Source of the DNA: Bifidobacterium stellenboschense
GTDB lineage: Bacteria > Actinomycetota > Actinomycetes > Actinomycetales > Bifidobacteriaceae
Reading direction: 5' to 3'
DNA length: 64,000 bases
Assembly: GCF_000741785.1 (NCBI RefSeq)
Contig: NZ_JGZP01000014.1
Location: forward strand, 1 to 64,000
Shown: positions 54,593 through 62,677 of the stretch, one piece after another
Layout of the letters: each line of letters starts with the position of its first letter
How positions within the stretch are numbered: the first letter of the stretch is position 1
Made by a program: the position numbers and the translations under genes
The notes under the pieces: model-generated
The model's input: only the letters and a program-made list of their open reading frames with translations
The model's database searches: none
Told to the model about the DNA's origin: nothing

Positions 54593-55030
54593 TTAACAGC
54601 GTAGCTGTCTGCGTTTTTCCCCGATCGGCGGGGACGTTTCCCATGGTGATGTCGGCATGAGAGGAGGCCGACGGTCGGGCGAGACGCCGACCATCTCCGG
54701 ACGCCCCTCCGGTGGTTCCCGTTTGCTGTCGTACGTTCCCGTCCGTGTGTTCGGGAACGGATTTCGGAACCATGACAAACGGCTTGGTCGCAACGTTTCC
54801 AGCCGCATGGTTCCTGAGTTCTTCTTCTTTTCCCACCTAACTTCATAAGGAGAAAAAAAAGATTAAGACATATGCCCAATGCGGAAGGTTGGCCGATCGG
54901 GGAACTTGGGAACCAATCTGGGGTTGATGTCCGATAATCGTTGGGATTCCGGCGGTTATGGAGGGTTCCATAATGGCGATTCCTTGGGAGCGAGGGGAAC
55001 GTATCCGGTTTTCGGGGACCGCGTCCTTCC
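54593..55030. other. Intergenic stretch without a confident gene
   Basis: I see no supported gene. A ribosome-like AAGGAG lies near 54847, but only a 21-codon frame (ATG 54872) follows at poor spacing. A minor hairpin GTTCCCG / CGGGAAC is near 54730-54763. The stretch near 54840-54885 is A-rich and could hold a promoter for the genes to the right. Confidence 0.4.
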
Positions 55031-55291
55031 GTGATCACGTGGTCCCACCTCCACCACGTTGCCATTGTGCGGACCGATGCGCCGATGGCCGTCACGTTGA
55101 CGGGGTTCATTCCGAATACGGTCTGTTCGGATGGGATGCCGCCCATTCCCGGCATCATCAGGTCTGCGGTGTTGGGGGCCGACACCCGCATCAGCCTGCC
55201 AGAGAACGGAACGGGGTATCGTCGTGAAAGGATTCGGCGACCGGCGCAAGTCGCAGGGGATCTGCCGTCGCGTGTCGTCGAACACGTGTGA
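55031..55291 (+). CDS. Small hypothetical protein, uncertain
   Basis: This is a GTG-started 86-residue frame. VAIVRTDAPMAVTLTGFIPNTVCSDGMPPIPGIIRSAVLGADTRI reads like a small beta-rich protein, unlike the overlapping frame at 54973, which is His/Arg-rich noise. A GGGGACC lies nine bases before GTG. It is followed after 32 bp by the gene at 55324. No family recognised and the call is weak. Confidence 0.3.
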   Translation: MITWSHLHHVAIVRTDAPMAVTLTGFIPNTVCSDGMPPIPGIIRSAVLGADTRISLPENGTGYRRERIRRPAQVAGDLPSRVVEHV

Positions 55292-55323
55292 CGCCTACGT
55301 GGAGAACAGGGAGGCATGCCGCG

Positions 55324-55659
55324 ATGAACGGAACGACTCATTCGAACGACGACGACCGTCCTGTGGCGGGTATGACGCTGTATCTGCACACACTCGACCA
55401 TATCGTCGTCGATGCCGATGAGGGTCCCGAAGTCTACGACCGGGCTGCAAGCCACGGTGTGCCGTCCGTGTGGATCTGCACGCAGGGCGGTGACGTCGAG
55501 GGGCATGGCTTCACCGATATGACCCTCTCCATCCGTCTGAACAAGTTTGCCGCCACCGGATACCGGGTGCATGCCTACTACGGCGTGCAGGAGCGTCATG
55601 CAATGGACTGTCTCGACCGTGCCTGGGATGAGAATATCCCCGTGGAATTCGCGTTGTGA
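55324..55659 (+). CDS. Hypothetical protein of the mobile element
   Basis: This is a 111-residue protein. TLYLHTLDHIVVDADEGPEVYDRAASHGVPSVWICTQGGDVEGHG is followed by a beta strand DMTLSIRLNKFAATGYRVHAYYGV and a helix. It is a compact alpha/beta soluble protein with no membrane segment. GGGAGG lies 8 nt before ATG 55324. No family recognised. Confidence 0.6.
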   Translation: MNGTTHSNDDDRPVAGMTLYLHTLDHIVVDADEGPEVYDRAASHGVPSVWICTQGGDVEGHGFTDMTLSIRLNKFAATGYRVHAYYGVQERHAMDCLDRAWDENIPVEFAL

Positions 55660-56212
55660 AAAGAGTGGAGGCTCCCTCGTGTTTGGCACGGTCTTCGTTG
55701 TTTTTGCATCATGACCGGTCGGAGGGAGCCTCCGGGCCACCCCTCGCGGGATGGAGTCATGCCCTTTTGCGCGGCCTTCGAGTTGTCTCGTTGGGACGAT
55801 GTTGCGGGCATGGCATACGGTTCCGTCTTTTAGGGCGTTCTTGCGTTGTTTTTGCTATGACGACGTCCACGGAACCATATGCAACTATACGCTCGGAAGG
55901 GGGTCGTGTTGCTCGGCGATTCGCCGTGCGGACGTGCAGGTGCATAGGTCTGCTGGTTCTTTGGCATGCGGCCGCGGGGCCATGAGTATATGCGGGCGTC
56001 GGTGCTGTGGTGTTCGGGTTGTTGCCGTGCTGGTTTCGTGAGACACACCATTTGGCTCCCCCTCCCTGTGGTATGCTTACAACCAGTTATCAATGCAAAC
56101 GGAGTGTTAGCGGACGCCGGTGATGTGTTGTCGGCGCATTTCCTGCGTTGGCGTTCCGTGGGTTGAGACGAGAGACATACGCCTGTTGGCAGGCGGGAAG
56201 GAAAAGGGAACC
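55660..56212. other. Long intergenic region before the LysM gene
   Basis: A 12-bp stem GGAGGCTCCCTC (55667) / GAGGGAGCCTCC (55722) brackets 43 nt. TTCGTTGTTTTTGCATCATG there is echoed by TGCGTTGTTTTTGCTATGAC near 55838. TATGCT near 56081 may be the -10 of the LysM gene. I see no supported gene. Confidence 0.5.
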
Positions 56213-58519
56213 ATGGTGGCTAAGCATGCGAGTGGCATCCGCAAGCGGGAGTCGCATCGTCCGGTCCACAAGATCATGACGGCGGGCCTGTCCGCGATCA
56301 TCGCGGCCGGGCTCCTGAGCTCGACGGCCGTGGCGTTCGGCGCGACCGCGAACCCGGACGGTTCGATCACCGTCGAATCCGGCGACACCCTCAGCCAGAT
56401 CGCCGAGCAGTTCGGCGGCGACTGGCACGACTACACCGGCTACCGGTCCGGCGACCCGAACCTGATCTTCCCCGGCGAACACGTCCGCGACTCCAAGAAG
56501 GCCACCACCGAGTGCAAGGTCACGATCGACTGGGCCGCCGAGGCGCAGAGGACGTACAACGGCGACTACGGCGTCGACCCGGTGCGTCATGACACGCTGG
56601 CCGGCAGGTACGGCGCCGAGGCGGCCGACAAGGTGCAGGACCTGGTGAACCTGATGGTCGCGGGCTCGTGGGCTCCGGGCCAGCCGCTGCCCGCGGGCTA
56701 CGAGTCCAACGAGTGCCTTGTCTCCCAGACGACCGACGGCGACGATTCCGGTGCGAACACCGCGAACCCGTCCTCGACGCAGCCCGACACCGCCACGCAG
56801 CAGCATCATGCCACCAAGGTGTGGATCGTCGACCGCAACGGCCACTTCGAGCCGGTCTTCCGCGACGTGCTCGTGCACCACCAGGCGGTCACGCAGACCA
56901 GGGACCATGCGGCGGTCACCCGCACCGAGAAGGTCAAGGTGCGTGACGCCTGGGACGAGCAGGTGAACCATCCGGCCGAATACAGGACCGTGTACCATCC
57001 GGCGCAGACCCACGTCGAGAAGGTGCTCGTCTCCCCGGAGCATACGGTGCATCACGATGCCGAGTACCAGGACAGGGTTGTGGTGGACAAGCCGGCCTGG
57101 GATGAAAAGATCGAGACGAAGCCGGCCTGGACGGAGACCGTCCATCATCCGGCGCAGTACGAGGACCGCGTGGTCGTCGACAAAGAGGCGTGGGATGAAC
57201 AGGTCGTGGATGTGCCCGAGCATACCGAGACCAAGCATCACGAGGCCGAGTACCGGACGGTGCATCACGAGGCCGTTACCCACGAGGTGAACCACCCGGC
57301 GGTCACCAAGACCGAGAGGAAGCTCGTCTCGCCTGAACAGCAGATCGAGCACAAGGCCGAGTACAAAACCGTCGTGGACAGGCCCGCGTATGACGAGACC
57401 GTCACGGTCAAGGATGCATGGACGGAAACCGTCAAGCATCCCGCCGAGTACAAGGACGAGCCTGTCTACGAGACCCAGACCAAGGTGGTCACGCCTGAAC
57501 AGACCAAGGTCGTACACCACGAAGCCGAGTATCAGGACCAACCGGTCTACGAAACACAGACAAAGCTAGTCAAGCCTGCTTGGACGGAAACCGTACGTCA
57601 TTATAAGGTATATGATGCTGATGATCCGTCTTGGGTTCGTTATTTTACCAACAAGGCCGATGTTGATGATTGTCAGTATTCTGAACTTCTAAAAGGTCAT
57701 GCTACCAGCGTGACATGGTGGGACGAAACCGTTAACCACCCCGCTGAGTATCAGCAAGTCCAGGTCCAGACCGGCACCAAGAAGGTTCTCGTCAAAGCCG
57801 CTTACGACGAGACCGTCACGATTCCTGCTGTGACTCAGCAGGTACAGGTTCAGGTCGGCACGAAGAAGGTGCTCGTCAAGGCCGCCTGGACGGAAAACGT
57901 CCAGCATCCCGCCGAGACCAAGGTCGTCCACCATGACGCCGTCACCCATCAGGAGCTCGTCAAGGCCGCCTGGACGGAGACCATCCCCGCCAAGTACGAG
58001 GAGGTCACCGTCACCGTCAAGCCGGCATGGACCGAGACCGTGGTGGACAAGCCGGCCTATGATGAGCAGGTTCTCGTCAAGGAGGCTTGGACCGAGACCG
58101 TCACCGTTCCCGCGACCTATAAGACCGTCCATCATCCGGCGGTGACTCATAAGGAGTCCGTGCTTGTCAAGCCCGCCTATGAGGAGAAGGTCGAGCATCC
58201 GGCCGAGTACCGGACGGTGCATCACGACGCGGTCACGCATACCGAGAAGGTCAAGATTAAGGACGCGTGGGATGAGACGATCCCCGCCAGGTACGAGGAG
58301 AAGACCGTCACGGACCGCGAGGCCTGGGACGAGCAGGTCCTCGTCAAGGACGCTTGGGTCCAGACCGTCCATCACGCCGCCGAGTACGTGGACAGGACAG
58401 TCGTCGTCAAGCCCGCGTGGCGCGAGACGGTCGTGGTGCGCCCGGCGTGGAGCGAGACGGTCCGCCGCGAGTCGGGTCGTCGCTGGGTCGAGCCGACCGG
58501 CCACTGGGAGTGGCGCTGA
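56213..58519 (+). CDS. Secreted LysM protein with ~25 Trp/His/Tyr-rich repeats
   Basis: This is a 768-residue exported protein. Residues 1-45 form a basic start and signal peptide (IMTAGLSAIIAAGLLSSTAVAFG). Residues 50-98 are a LysM domain (ITVESGDTLSQIAEQFGGDWHDYTGYRSGDPNLIFPGEHV) for peptidoglycan binding. A globular part with two Cys (CKVTIDWAAEAQRTYNGDYGVDPV) lies near 100-175. The last ~570 residues are imperfect repeats of about 12-22 residues, such as KPAWTETVHHPAEY and VHHDAVTHTEKVKIKDAWDE. Near 57590-57720 an AT-rich insert encodes YKVYDADDPSWVRYFTNKADV, breaking the pattern. GGAAGGAAAAGGG precedes ATG 56213. Possibly an adhesin or surface spacer; unknown. Confidence 0.8.
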   Translation: MVAKHASGIRKRESHRPVHKIMTAGLSAIIAAGLLSSTAVAFGATANPDGSITVESGDTLSQIAEQFGGDWHDYTGYRSGDPNLIFPGEHVRDSKKATTECKVTIDWAAEAQRTYNGDYGVDPVRHDTLAGRYGAEAADKVQDLVNLMVAGSWAPGQPLPAGYESNECLVSQTTDGDDSGANTANPSSTQPDTATQQHHATKVWIVDRNGHFEPVFRDVLVHHQAVTQTRDHAAVTRTEKVKVRDAWDEQVNHPAEYRTVYHPAQTHVEKVLVSPEHTVHHDAEYQDRVVVDKPAWDEKIETKPAWTETVHHPAQYEDRVVVDKEAWDEQVVDVPEHTETKHHEAEYRTVHHEAVTHEVNHPAVTKTERKLVSPEQQIEHKAEYKTVVDRPAYDETVTVKDAWTETVKHPAEYKDEPVYETQTKVVTPEQTKVVHHEAEYQDQPVYETQTKLVKPAWTETVRHYKVYDADDPSWVRYFTNKADVDDCQYSELLKGHATSVTWWDETVNHPAEYQQVQVQTGTKKVLVKAAYDETVTIPAVTQQVQVQVGTKKVLVKAAWTENVQHPAETKVVHHDAVTHQELVKAAWTETIPAKYEEVTVTVKPAWTETVVDKPAYDEQVLVKEAWTETVTVPATYKTVHHPAVTHKESVLVKPAYEEKVEHPAEYRTVHHDAVTHTEKVKIKDAWDETIPARYEEKTVTDREAWDEQVLVKDAWVQTVHHAAEYVDRTVVVKPAWRETVVVRPAWSETVRRESGRRWVEPTGHWEWR

Positions 58520-58547
58520 GCCGCAAGGTCAGACATCGCTGATGAAA

Positions 58548-58588
58548 CGGAGTCCCCGTCGAGATAATCCCGACGGGGGCTCCGTTTT
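58548..58588 (+). terminator. Terminator after the LysM gene
   Basis: The stem CGGAGTCCCCGTCG / CGACGGGGGCTCCG with an AGATAATCC loop is followed by TTTTCG. Confidence 0.88.
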
Positions 58589-58691
58589 CGTGCGATAAGA
58601 ACGCAACGGGGACGTACTCGATACAGGCGAGGTCGAGGAGAGCCGTCGTATGCCGTTCCTGCTTTGCATCTACAGTAGACGCGTCGAAGCG

Positions 58692-58922
58692 CTACTGGAG
58701 TCCGTCGAACAGGTCTTCGACCTTGATATCGAGTGCGTCTGCGATGTAGTAGAGCGTTGAGATTTTGGGCATGCGCCGCGCCTGCTCGATATAACCGATT
58801 GAGACGCGGTCCATGCCGACCAGTTCGGCGAGTTTCTCCTGCGAGTATCCACGCTCGCGGCGCAGGTTCTGTACGCGTCGGCCGAGACGCGTCAGATAGG
58901 CTTGGAAACCGTCAGTTTGCAT
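58692..58922 (-). CDS. XRE-family helix-turn-helix regulator
   Basis: In this 76-residue protein, LGRRVQNLRRERGYSQEKLAELVGMDRVSIGYIEQARRMPKISTLYYIADALDIKVEDLF is a complete Cro/CI-type helix-turn-helix with no extra domain. It probably represses genes of the element. The start at 58922 lacks an obvious strong ribosome site. It converges on the LysM gene across its terminator. Confidence 0.9.
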   Translation of the reverse strand: MQTDGFQAYLTRLGRRVQNLRRERGYSQEKLAELVGMDRVSIGYIEQARRMPKISTLYYIADALDIKVEDLFDGLQ

Positions 58923-58969
58923 ATTGTCGATTGCATGACGTCGGCGGTCGCGAAGCCACTAACTCATAG

Positions 58970-59449
58970 TTAGCAGTTGCCTGTCTGTGGTGCCCGCTCT
59001 CGTGTGTAGAGGCCGCCGAGGGCCTGTCGCTCCTCACGCGTGGGCTTGTATCCGAGCGCAGAGAGCGCGTTGGCCAGCGGAATCGCCTCGCGTTCGATTG
59101 CTTCGCCGTCGAGCCACACGTACCAATCGATGGCGTCCTCGGCGTCCGCGTACAGCAGCGACAGCAGCGCCATGAGCGGGTTCGTGCGGATCATGGCGTG
59201 GAGCTCCCTGTCGAAACGCGCGCGGGAGACGCCTTCGTCGTCGTTGCCGGTGATGCGCAGCCACAGGCCCGTGGCGTCACCCATAGGGTCGGTGTACCGG
59301 TCCTCGAACCGGTTCGTGACGAATCTTGATGCCAGTAAGGCGACCGCGGCCTCAAGACTTTGCGGATGACGCTCCGACGCGATGATGCGCGTGATGAAAT
59401 CGATGTGCCGTGCGCGGATGCGTTCGGCGATGATCTGGATATTGGCCAT
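58970..59449 (-). CDS. Hypothetical helical protein
   Basis: This 159-residue protein starts MANIQIIAERIRARHIDFITRII at 59449 behind AAAGGGACC; the longer reading from 59572 adds a low-complexity leader. It is mostly helical, with SRARFDRELHAMIRTNPLMALLSLLYADAEDAIDWYVWLDGEAIE. It lies 47 bp upstream of the XRE gene, probably in the same transcript. No family recognised. Confidence 0.65.
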   Translation of the reverse strand: MANIQIIAERIRARHIDFITRIIASERHPQSLEAAVALLASRFVTNRFEDRYTDPMGDATGLWLRITGNDDEGVSRARFDRELHAMIRTNPLMALLSLLYADAEDAIDWYVWLDGEAIEREAIPLANALSALGYKPTREERQALGGLYTRERAPQTGNC

Positions 59450-59954
59450 GAGGTCGGTCCCTTTCGTTCGGTTCGACGGGTGATGTGCCCGTCCTGTCGA
59501 ACGTTGGGCCGTCGCGGCGTCGCCGCGGTTTTCCGCTGCTATGGGGGTGGTGGGTGTTGCCTTGTTTTCCATAAGGGTCCACGTGGGGGAAGCGGGGCCT
59601 TACGAGGCCGACGATATGAAGGCATGCAATGCGGGGTATTGCGGCATGGTGCCTGTTTCTGGGATCTCGTTCCTTTACGACGTATGGTTTCGCGATGTAG
59701 GGAACCGGTCATAAACGTTGTGATTCCAACGATTGTGGCACAGTGGCATGCTGACGGTTCCCTGGTCCTCCAGAATGGACGCCTCCCGCATATCACATAT
59801 GCATATGTTGTGTTTTCTCTTTCTTATACAACAGAGGAAGTGGTAGAGGAACTCGGGAACCTGGATGCCTGCGCCCTTGATATTCCAACGGTTCCATTGG
59901 TTCCGCAACAGGTTCCGGAGTCCTTGTACAGGAACGCCGCCGCCCGATGTGTAA
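59450..59954. other. Intergenic region between hypothetical gene and resolvase
   Basis: I see no supported gene. ATATCACATATGCATATGTTG near 59788 is a small AT-rich palindromic patch, and GGTTCC words repeat near 59890-59930. The minus-strand promoter of the gene at 59449 should lie at its left end. Confidence 0.4.
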
Positions 59955-60554
59955 CTACCTCTCGCCGTCCGCCGCCACGATGCCGCTCCTCGTGGACGGT
60001 GGACAATCGTCGTCTTCCAACGCGCGCCTGATCGTGGAGATGCCGACATGGTAGCTGTCGGCGAGTGGTTGCAGAGTGCGGCCGCGTGACCGCAGCAGGC
60101 GTACGTCCTCACGCTGCTGCGCCGTGAGCTTCGGCTTTCGACCACCTTTGCCAGAGGCGTGCGCTGCGGCCAGACCAGCCTTGGTGCGCTCGATGACGAG
60201 TGAGCGCTCGAACTCGGCCAACGCCGCCATGAGGGTGAAGACGAGCTTGCCGTTCGCCGAGCTCGTGTCGATTTGCTCGTGCAGGCTCTTTAGTTCAGCG
60301 CCCTTCGAGTGGATGCGATCGACGAGATCGAGCAGATTTCTTGTGTTGCGTCCGAGCCTGTCGAGCCGCCACACGACCAGCGTGTCGCCTTCGCGCAGGT
60401 GGTCAAGCGCCGCGTCGAGCTGCGGCCTGTGAGCTTTTGAGCCGGAGACGCCTTCATCGGTGAAGATCCTGTCGCATCCGGCGGCGTGCAGCGCGTCGAG
60501 TTGGAGCTGTGGGTTTTGGTCAAGCGTCGAGACTCGCGCGTAGCCGATTTTCAT
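59955..60554 (-). CDS. Serine recombinase (resolvase/invertase family)
   Basis: In this 199-residue protein, KIGYARVSTLDQN contains the catalytic Ser near residue 9. VVWRLDRLGRNTRNLLDLV and AEFERSLVIERTKAGL carry the conserved Arg residues. The C-terminal helix-turn-helix GRTLQPLADSYHVGISTIRRAL binds DNA. Size matches Tn3-type resolvases and Gin/Hin invertases. It may resolve multimers of the element or invert a segment. Upstream sequence near 60583 shares TGAGAAT-GTTAT words with the candidate oriT. Confidence 0.94.
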   Translation of the reverse strand: MKIGYARVSTLDQNPQLQLDALHAAGCDRIFTDEGVSGSKAHRPQLDAALDHLREGDTLVVWRLDRLGRNTRNLLDLVDRIHSKGAELKSLHEQIDTSSANGKLVFTLMAALAEFERSLVIERTKAGLAAAHASGKGGRKPKLTAQQREDVRLLRSRGRTLQPLADSYHVGISTIRRALEDDDCPPSTRSGIVAADGER

Positions 60555-60811
60555 ATCTTCCTCCTTGCAGCGCAGCGTTATTGATAACCATTCTCATTTT
60601 ACTCTCGATGTTCTTGCCATCCCATGCTTGGGGTCTGTGGCGCGATTGCCGTTTTTGCCGTTGCATGGCTGCATTTCGGCACATTCAATTCCGGCAACGA
60701 GAAACGGCAAGCTTCATGCCCATTTCCGACGGCCTTTCGCGAGTGGGCGGCTTCTCTGCCGCTACACGAACGTATTCCGGCAACATCAGACTCTTTGAAC
60801 AAGCATCAGAA

Positions 60812-60843
60812 AAAGGAACTCCGCCCCATCGGGGCGGAGTTCT
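60812..60843 (-). terminator. Terminator of the DUF4192 gene (minus strand)
   Basis: On the minus strand GAACTCCGCCCC / GGGGCGGAGTTC with a GATG loop is followed by CTTTTTCTG, starting 8 nt after the stop of the DUF4192 gene. Confidence 0.88.
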
Positions 60844-60850
60844 AGTGTGC

Positions 60851-61495
60851 TCAGCTTTCATTTACGCATGCCGGGGTAATCCCGCGACTGACCACGCTCA
60901 TCACGATAGCTGCGAGCGTGCAGTCCTGATCGATGAGCAGCGCTGTCATCGCATGACGAACCGGTTCGGCCGTGTCGCGACCTGCGAGCCAAGCAAGGTA
61001 CGCGATGGCTGCATGCGGCTGAACGGCGTACATTCTCGGCCATCCGGCCATCGTGTCCAACGTCTTCAGTGCGCATTCAAGTCGGGCGTTGTCGATGCGC
61101 GCATCCGGGTCTTTGAACGCACGTGTGAGCAGCGCGGTCATGCCCTCGCGGGCGCGTTCCGACCTCGGGTCGGTCGCGTAGGCGAGCATGTCGTCCACGT
61201 TCAGTGTGTCGTCGATGACCGTGGCGATTAGTGCGTCGCGCACTGCGAGTTGCATGCGGATCGCAGTCGCAAGGCGGATCGTGTCGTGCTTGGTGACGAT
61301 GCCCGCGCGCTGCTCGCGCAGCGCCGCCAACCAGTCCGTGAATGCGGGGCGCAGGTACTTGGCAAGGGCTTCAGCCCGCCCTTCAGCGGTCAGCCGCTCG
61401 CCGAGCATCTGCATCTCCTCGTCCAGTTTCTCTTGCGTCGGCGCTCCCTTCGCGGTCTCGGTGATGTCGCTTTTCTCGATGGTTATGACGGTCAT
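60851..61495 (-). CDS. DUF4192 domain protein
   Basis: In this 214-residue protein, IRLATAIRMQLAVRDALIATVIDD, ARLECALKTLDTMAGW and AAIAYLAWLAGRDTAEPVRHAMTALLIDQDCTLAAIVMSVVSRGI match the helical repeats of actinobacterial DUF4192 proteins, a family without known function. It is shorter than chromosomal members, suggesting a mobile-element version. GGAGAAGCC precedes the ATG. Confidence 0.75.
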   Translation of the reverse strand: MTVITIEKSDITETAKGAPTQEKLDEEMQMLGERLTAEGRAEALAKYLRPAFTDWLAALREQRAGIVTKHDTIRLATAIRMQLAVRDALIATVIDDTLNVDDMLAYATDPRSERAREGMTALLTRAFKDPDARIDNARLECALKTLDTMAGWPRMYAVQPHAAIAYLAWLAGRDTAEPVRHAMTALLIDQDCTLAAIVMSVVSRGITPACVNES

Positions 61496-61585
61496 GGCTT
61501 CTCCTTGTCGAAATGACTTTTATTGGTCACATCAACATTCGCGCCGGCTTGCCGGCGTTTTGGGAAAAGCCATAACCGCGGGTGT

Positions 61586-62287
61586 TCAGCCCAGTCCGGC
61601 AGCGTCGAGCACCTCGTAGCGGTCGTACTTGTCCGCGTCCGGCACCGGTTGCGAGGTGTCCAGCCAGCCGTAGTCGCCAAGCTCCACGTAGCCCGACGCA
61701 ACATCATCGCGACCGTATTTTGCAAAATCGAAATATATGTCGAGACTACCGTCGAGTATCGCGTGACGCACGTCGGGATCGCGGTTGATTTTGTCGTATC
61801 CGTAGCGTTCTTCACGGTCTGGCGTGTTCTCGATGGTGACGTTATTCGGTAGATCGTAGGGCGAATACGCCATGTCATCCAGTTGAAGAATCGCGTTGCA
61901 CAGCATCAGCGCGTCCGACGCGCCCGGAAGACAATAGTCGATTGCCAGTTCAAGCCGGTCCCAGTCCTCGTCGGTTGCCAAATGCTCCTTCGCCAACGTG
62001 GCCAGAGCGTTAAGCTCGTCGAGGTCTTGGTATTCGTAAACCGTCCAATCAAGACGTTTCAGAAGGCCGTCTTTTTCGAAGTCGTGAATCGCGTATTCGT
62101 CGTCGGCACCGTGCCATTGGAACACACGCTCGTCCAGAAAACCGTCGAGCTCGTCCTGCGACACTGGCAACGTAATCCAATCGCCACGCATGAAGCCTGC
62201 GTTGTACGCGGCGAGATTAGCGACATAGACACGAATCTCATAAGGGGCGATGTGGGACGGAACGATGGACGTCGGGTTTGATTGCAT
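61586..62287 (-). CDS. ardA: Antirestriction protein ArdA
   Basis: In this 233-residue acidic protein, IRVYVANLAAYNAGFMRGDWITLPVSQDELDGFL at the start is the hallmark of ArdA. YAIHDFEKDGLLKRLDWTVYEYQDLDELNALATLA and the Asp/Glu-rich C-terminal half form the DNA-mimic surface. ArdA binds type I restriction enzymes in place of DNA and protects incoming elements. Start 62287 follows AAAGGAACC; the 14-residue upstream extension is unlikely. It is directly downstream of the excisionase on the same strand. Confidence 0.92.
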   Translation of the reverse strand: MQSNPTSIVPSHIAPYEIRVYVANLAAYNAGFMRGDWITLPVSQDELDGFLDERVFQWHGADDEYAIHDFEKDGLLKRLDWTVYEYQDLDELNALATLAKEHLATDEDWDRLELAIDYCLPGASDALMLCNAILQLDDMAYSPYDLPNNVTIENTPDREERYGYDKINRDPDVRHAILDGSLDIYFDFAKYGRDDVASGYVELGDYGWLDTSQPVPDADKYDRYEVLDAAGLG

Positions 62288-62388
62288 GATGGTTCCTTTC
62301 GTGAGATGGAGGTGCCTCGGAAAGGCCATCGGCGGCCGGCAGGCCGTTTCGCCCGCGCGACCGCCGATGTCCGCTTATCGTCGCCGTG

Positions 62389-62631
62389 TCAACCTTCGAC
62401 GTACTCTTTCAGGGAGCGGTAGGAGATCAGGAAGATGTGCCCCGACTTGCGGGCCTTGATCCTGCCCTCTCGGATGAGCCGATACACGCTCTTGCAGTTC
62501 CTGAATCCGAGCAGCCGTGTGGCCTCGGCCACGGTCACGGACAGTGGTTCCAGTCCCGGATACAGGGTCCGTCTTCTGCCGGTCGTCGTGCTGTCGTCTT
62601 GCCTGTATGCTTCCAGTGTTCCTCGGGTCAT
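62389..62631 (-). CDS. xis: Excisionase-like helix-turn-helix protein
   Basis: In this 80-residue protein, LSVTVAEATRLLGFRNCKSVYRLIREGRIKARKSGHIFLISYRSLKEYVEG is a winged helix of the MerR/excisionase type that reads DNA near attachment sites. GAGAGGAAC precedes the ATG. It lies 46 bp downstream of the integrase, the usual int-xis arrangement, and should steer the integrase toward excision. Confidence 0.88.
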   Translation of the reverse strand: MTRGTLEAYRQDDSTTTGRRRTLYPGLEPLSVTVAEATRLLGFRNCKSVYRLIREGRIKARKSGHIFLISYRSLKEYVEG

Positions 62632-62677
62632 GGGTGTTCCTCTCCATATGGTGTTCTATGTGTCTGTTCATGCCGGC

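Noticed and set aside
54004..55740. A 578-codon minus-strand frame after the relaxase
   Set aside because: It runs antisense through the relaxase end, the terminator and the gene at 55324; its translation is low-complexity with no family signal.
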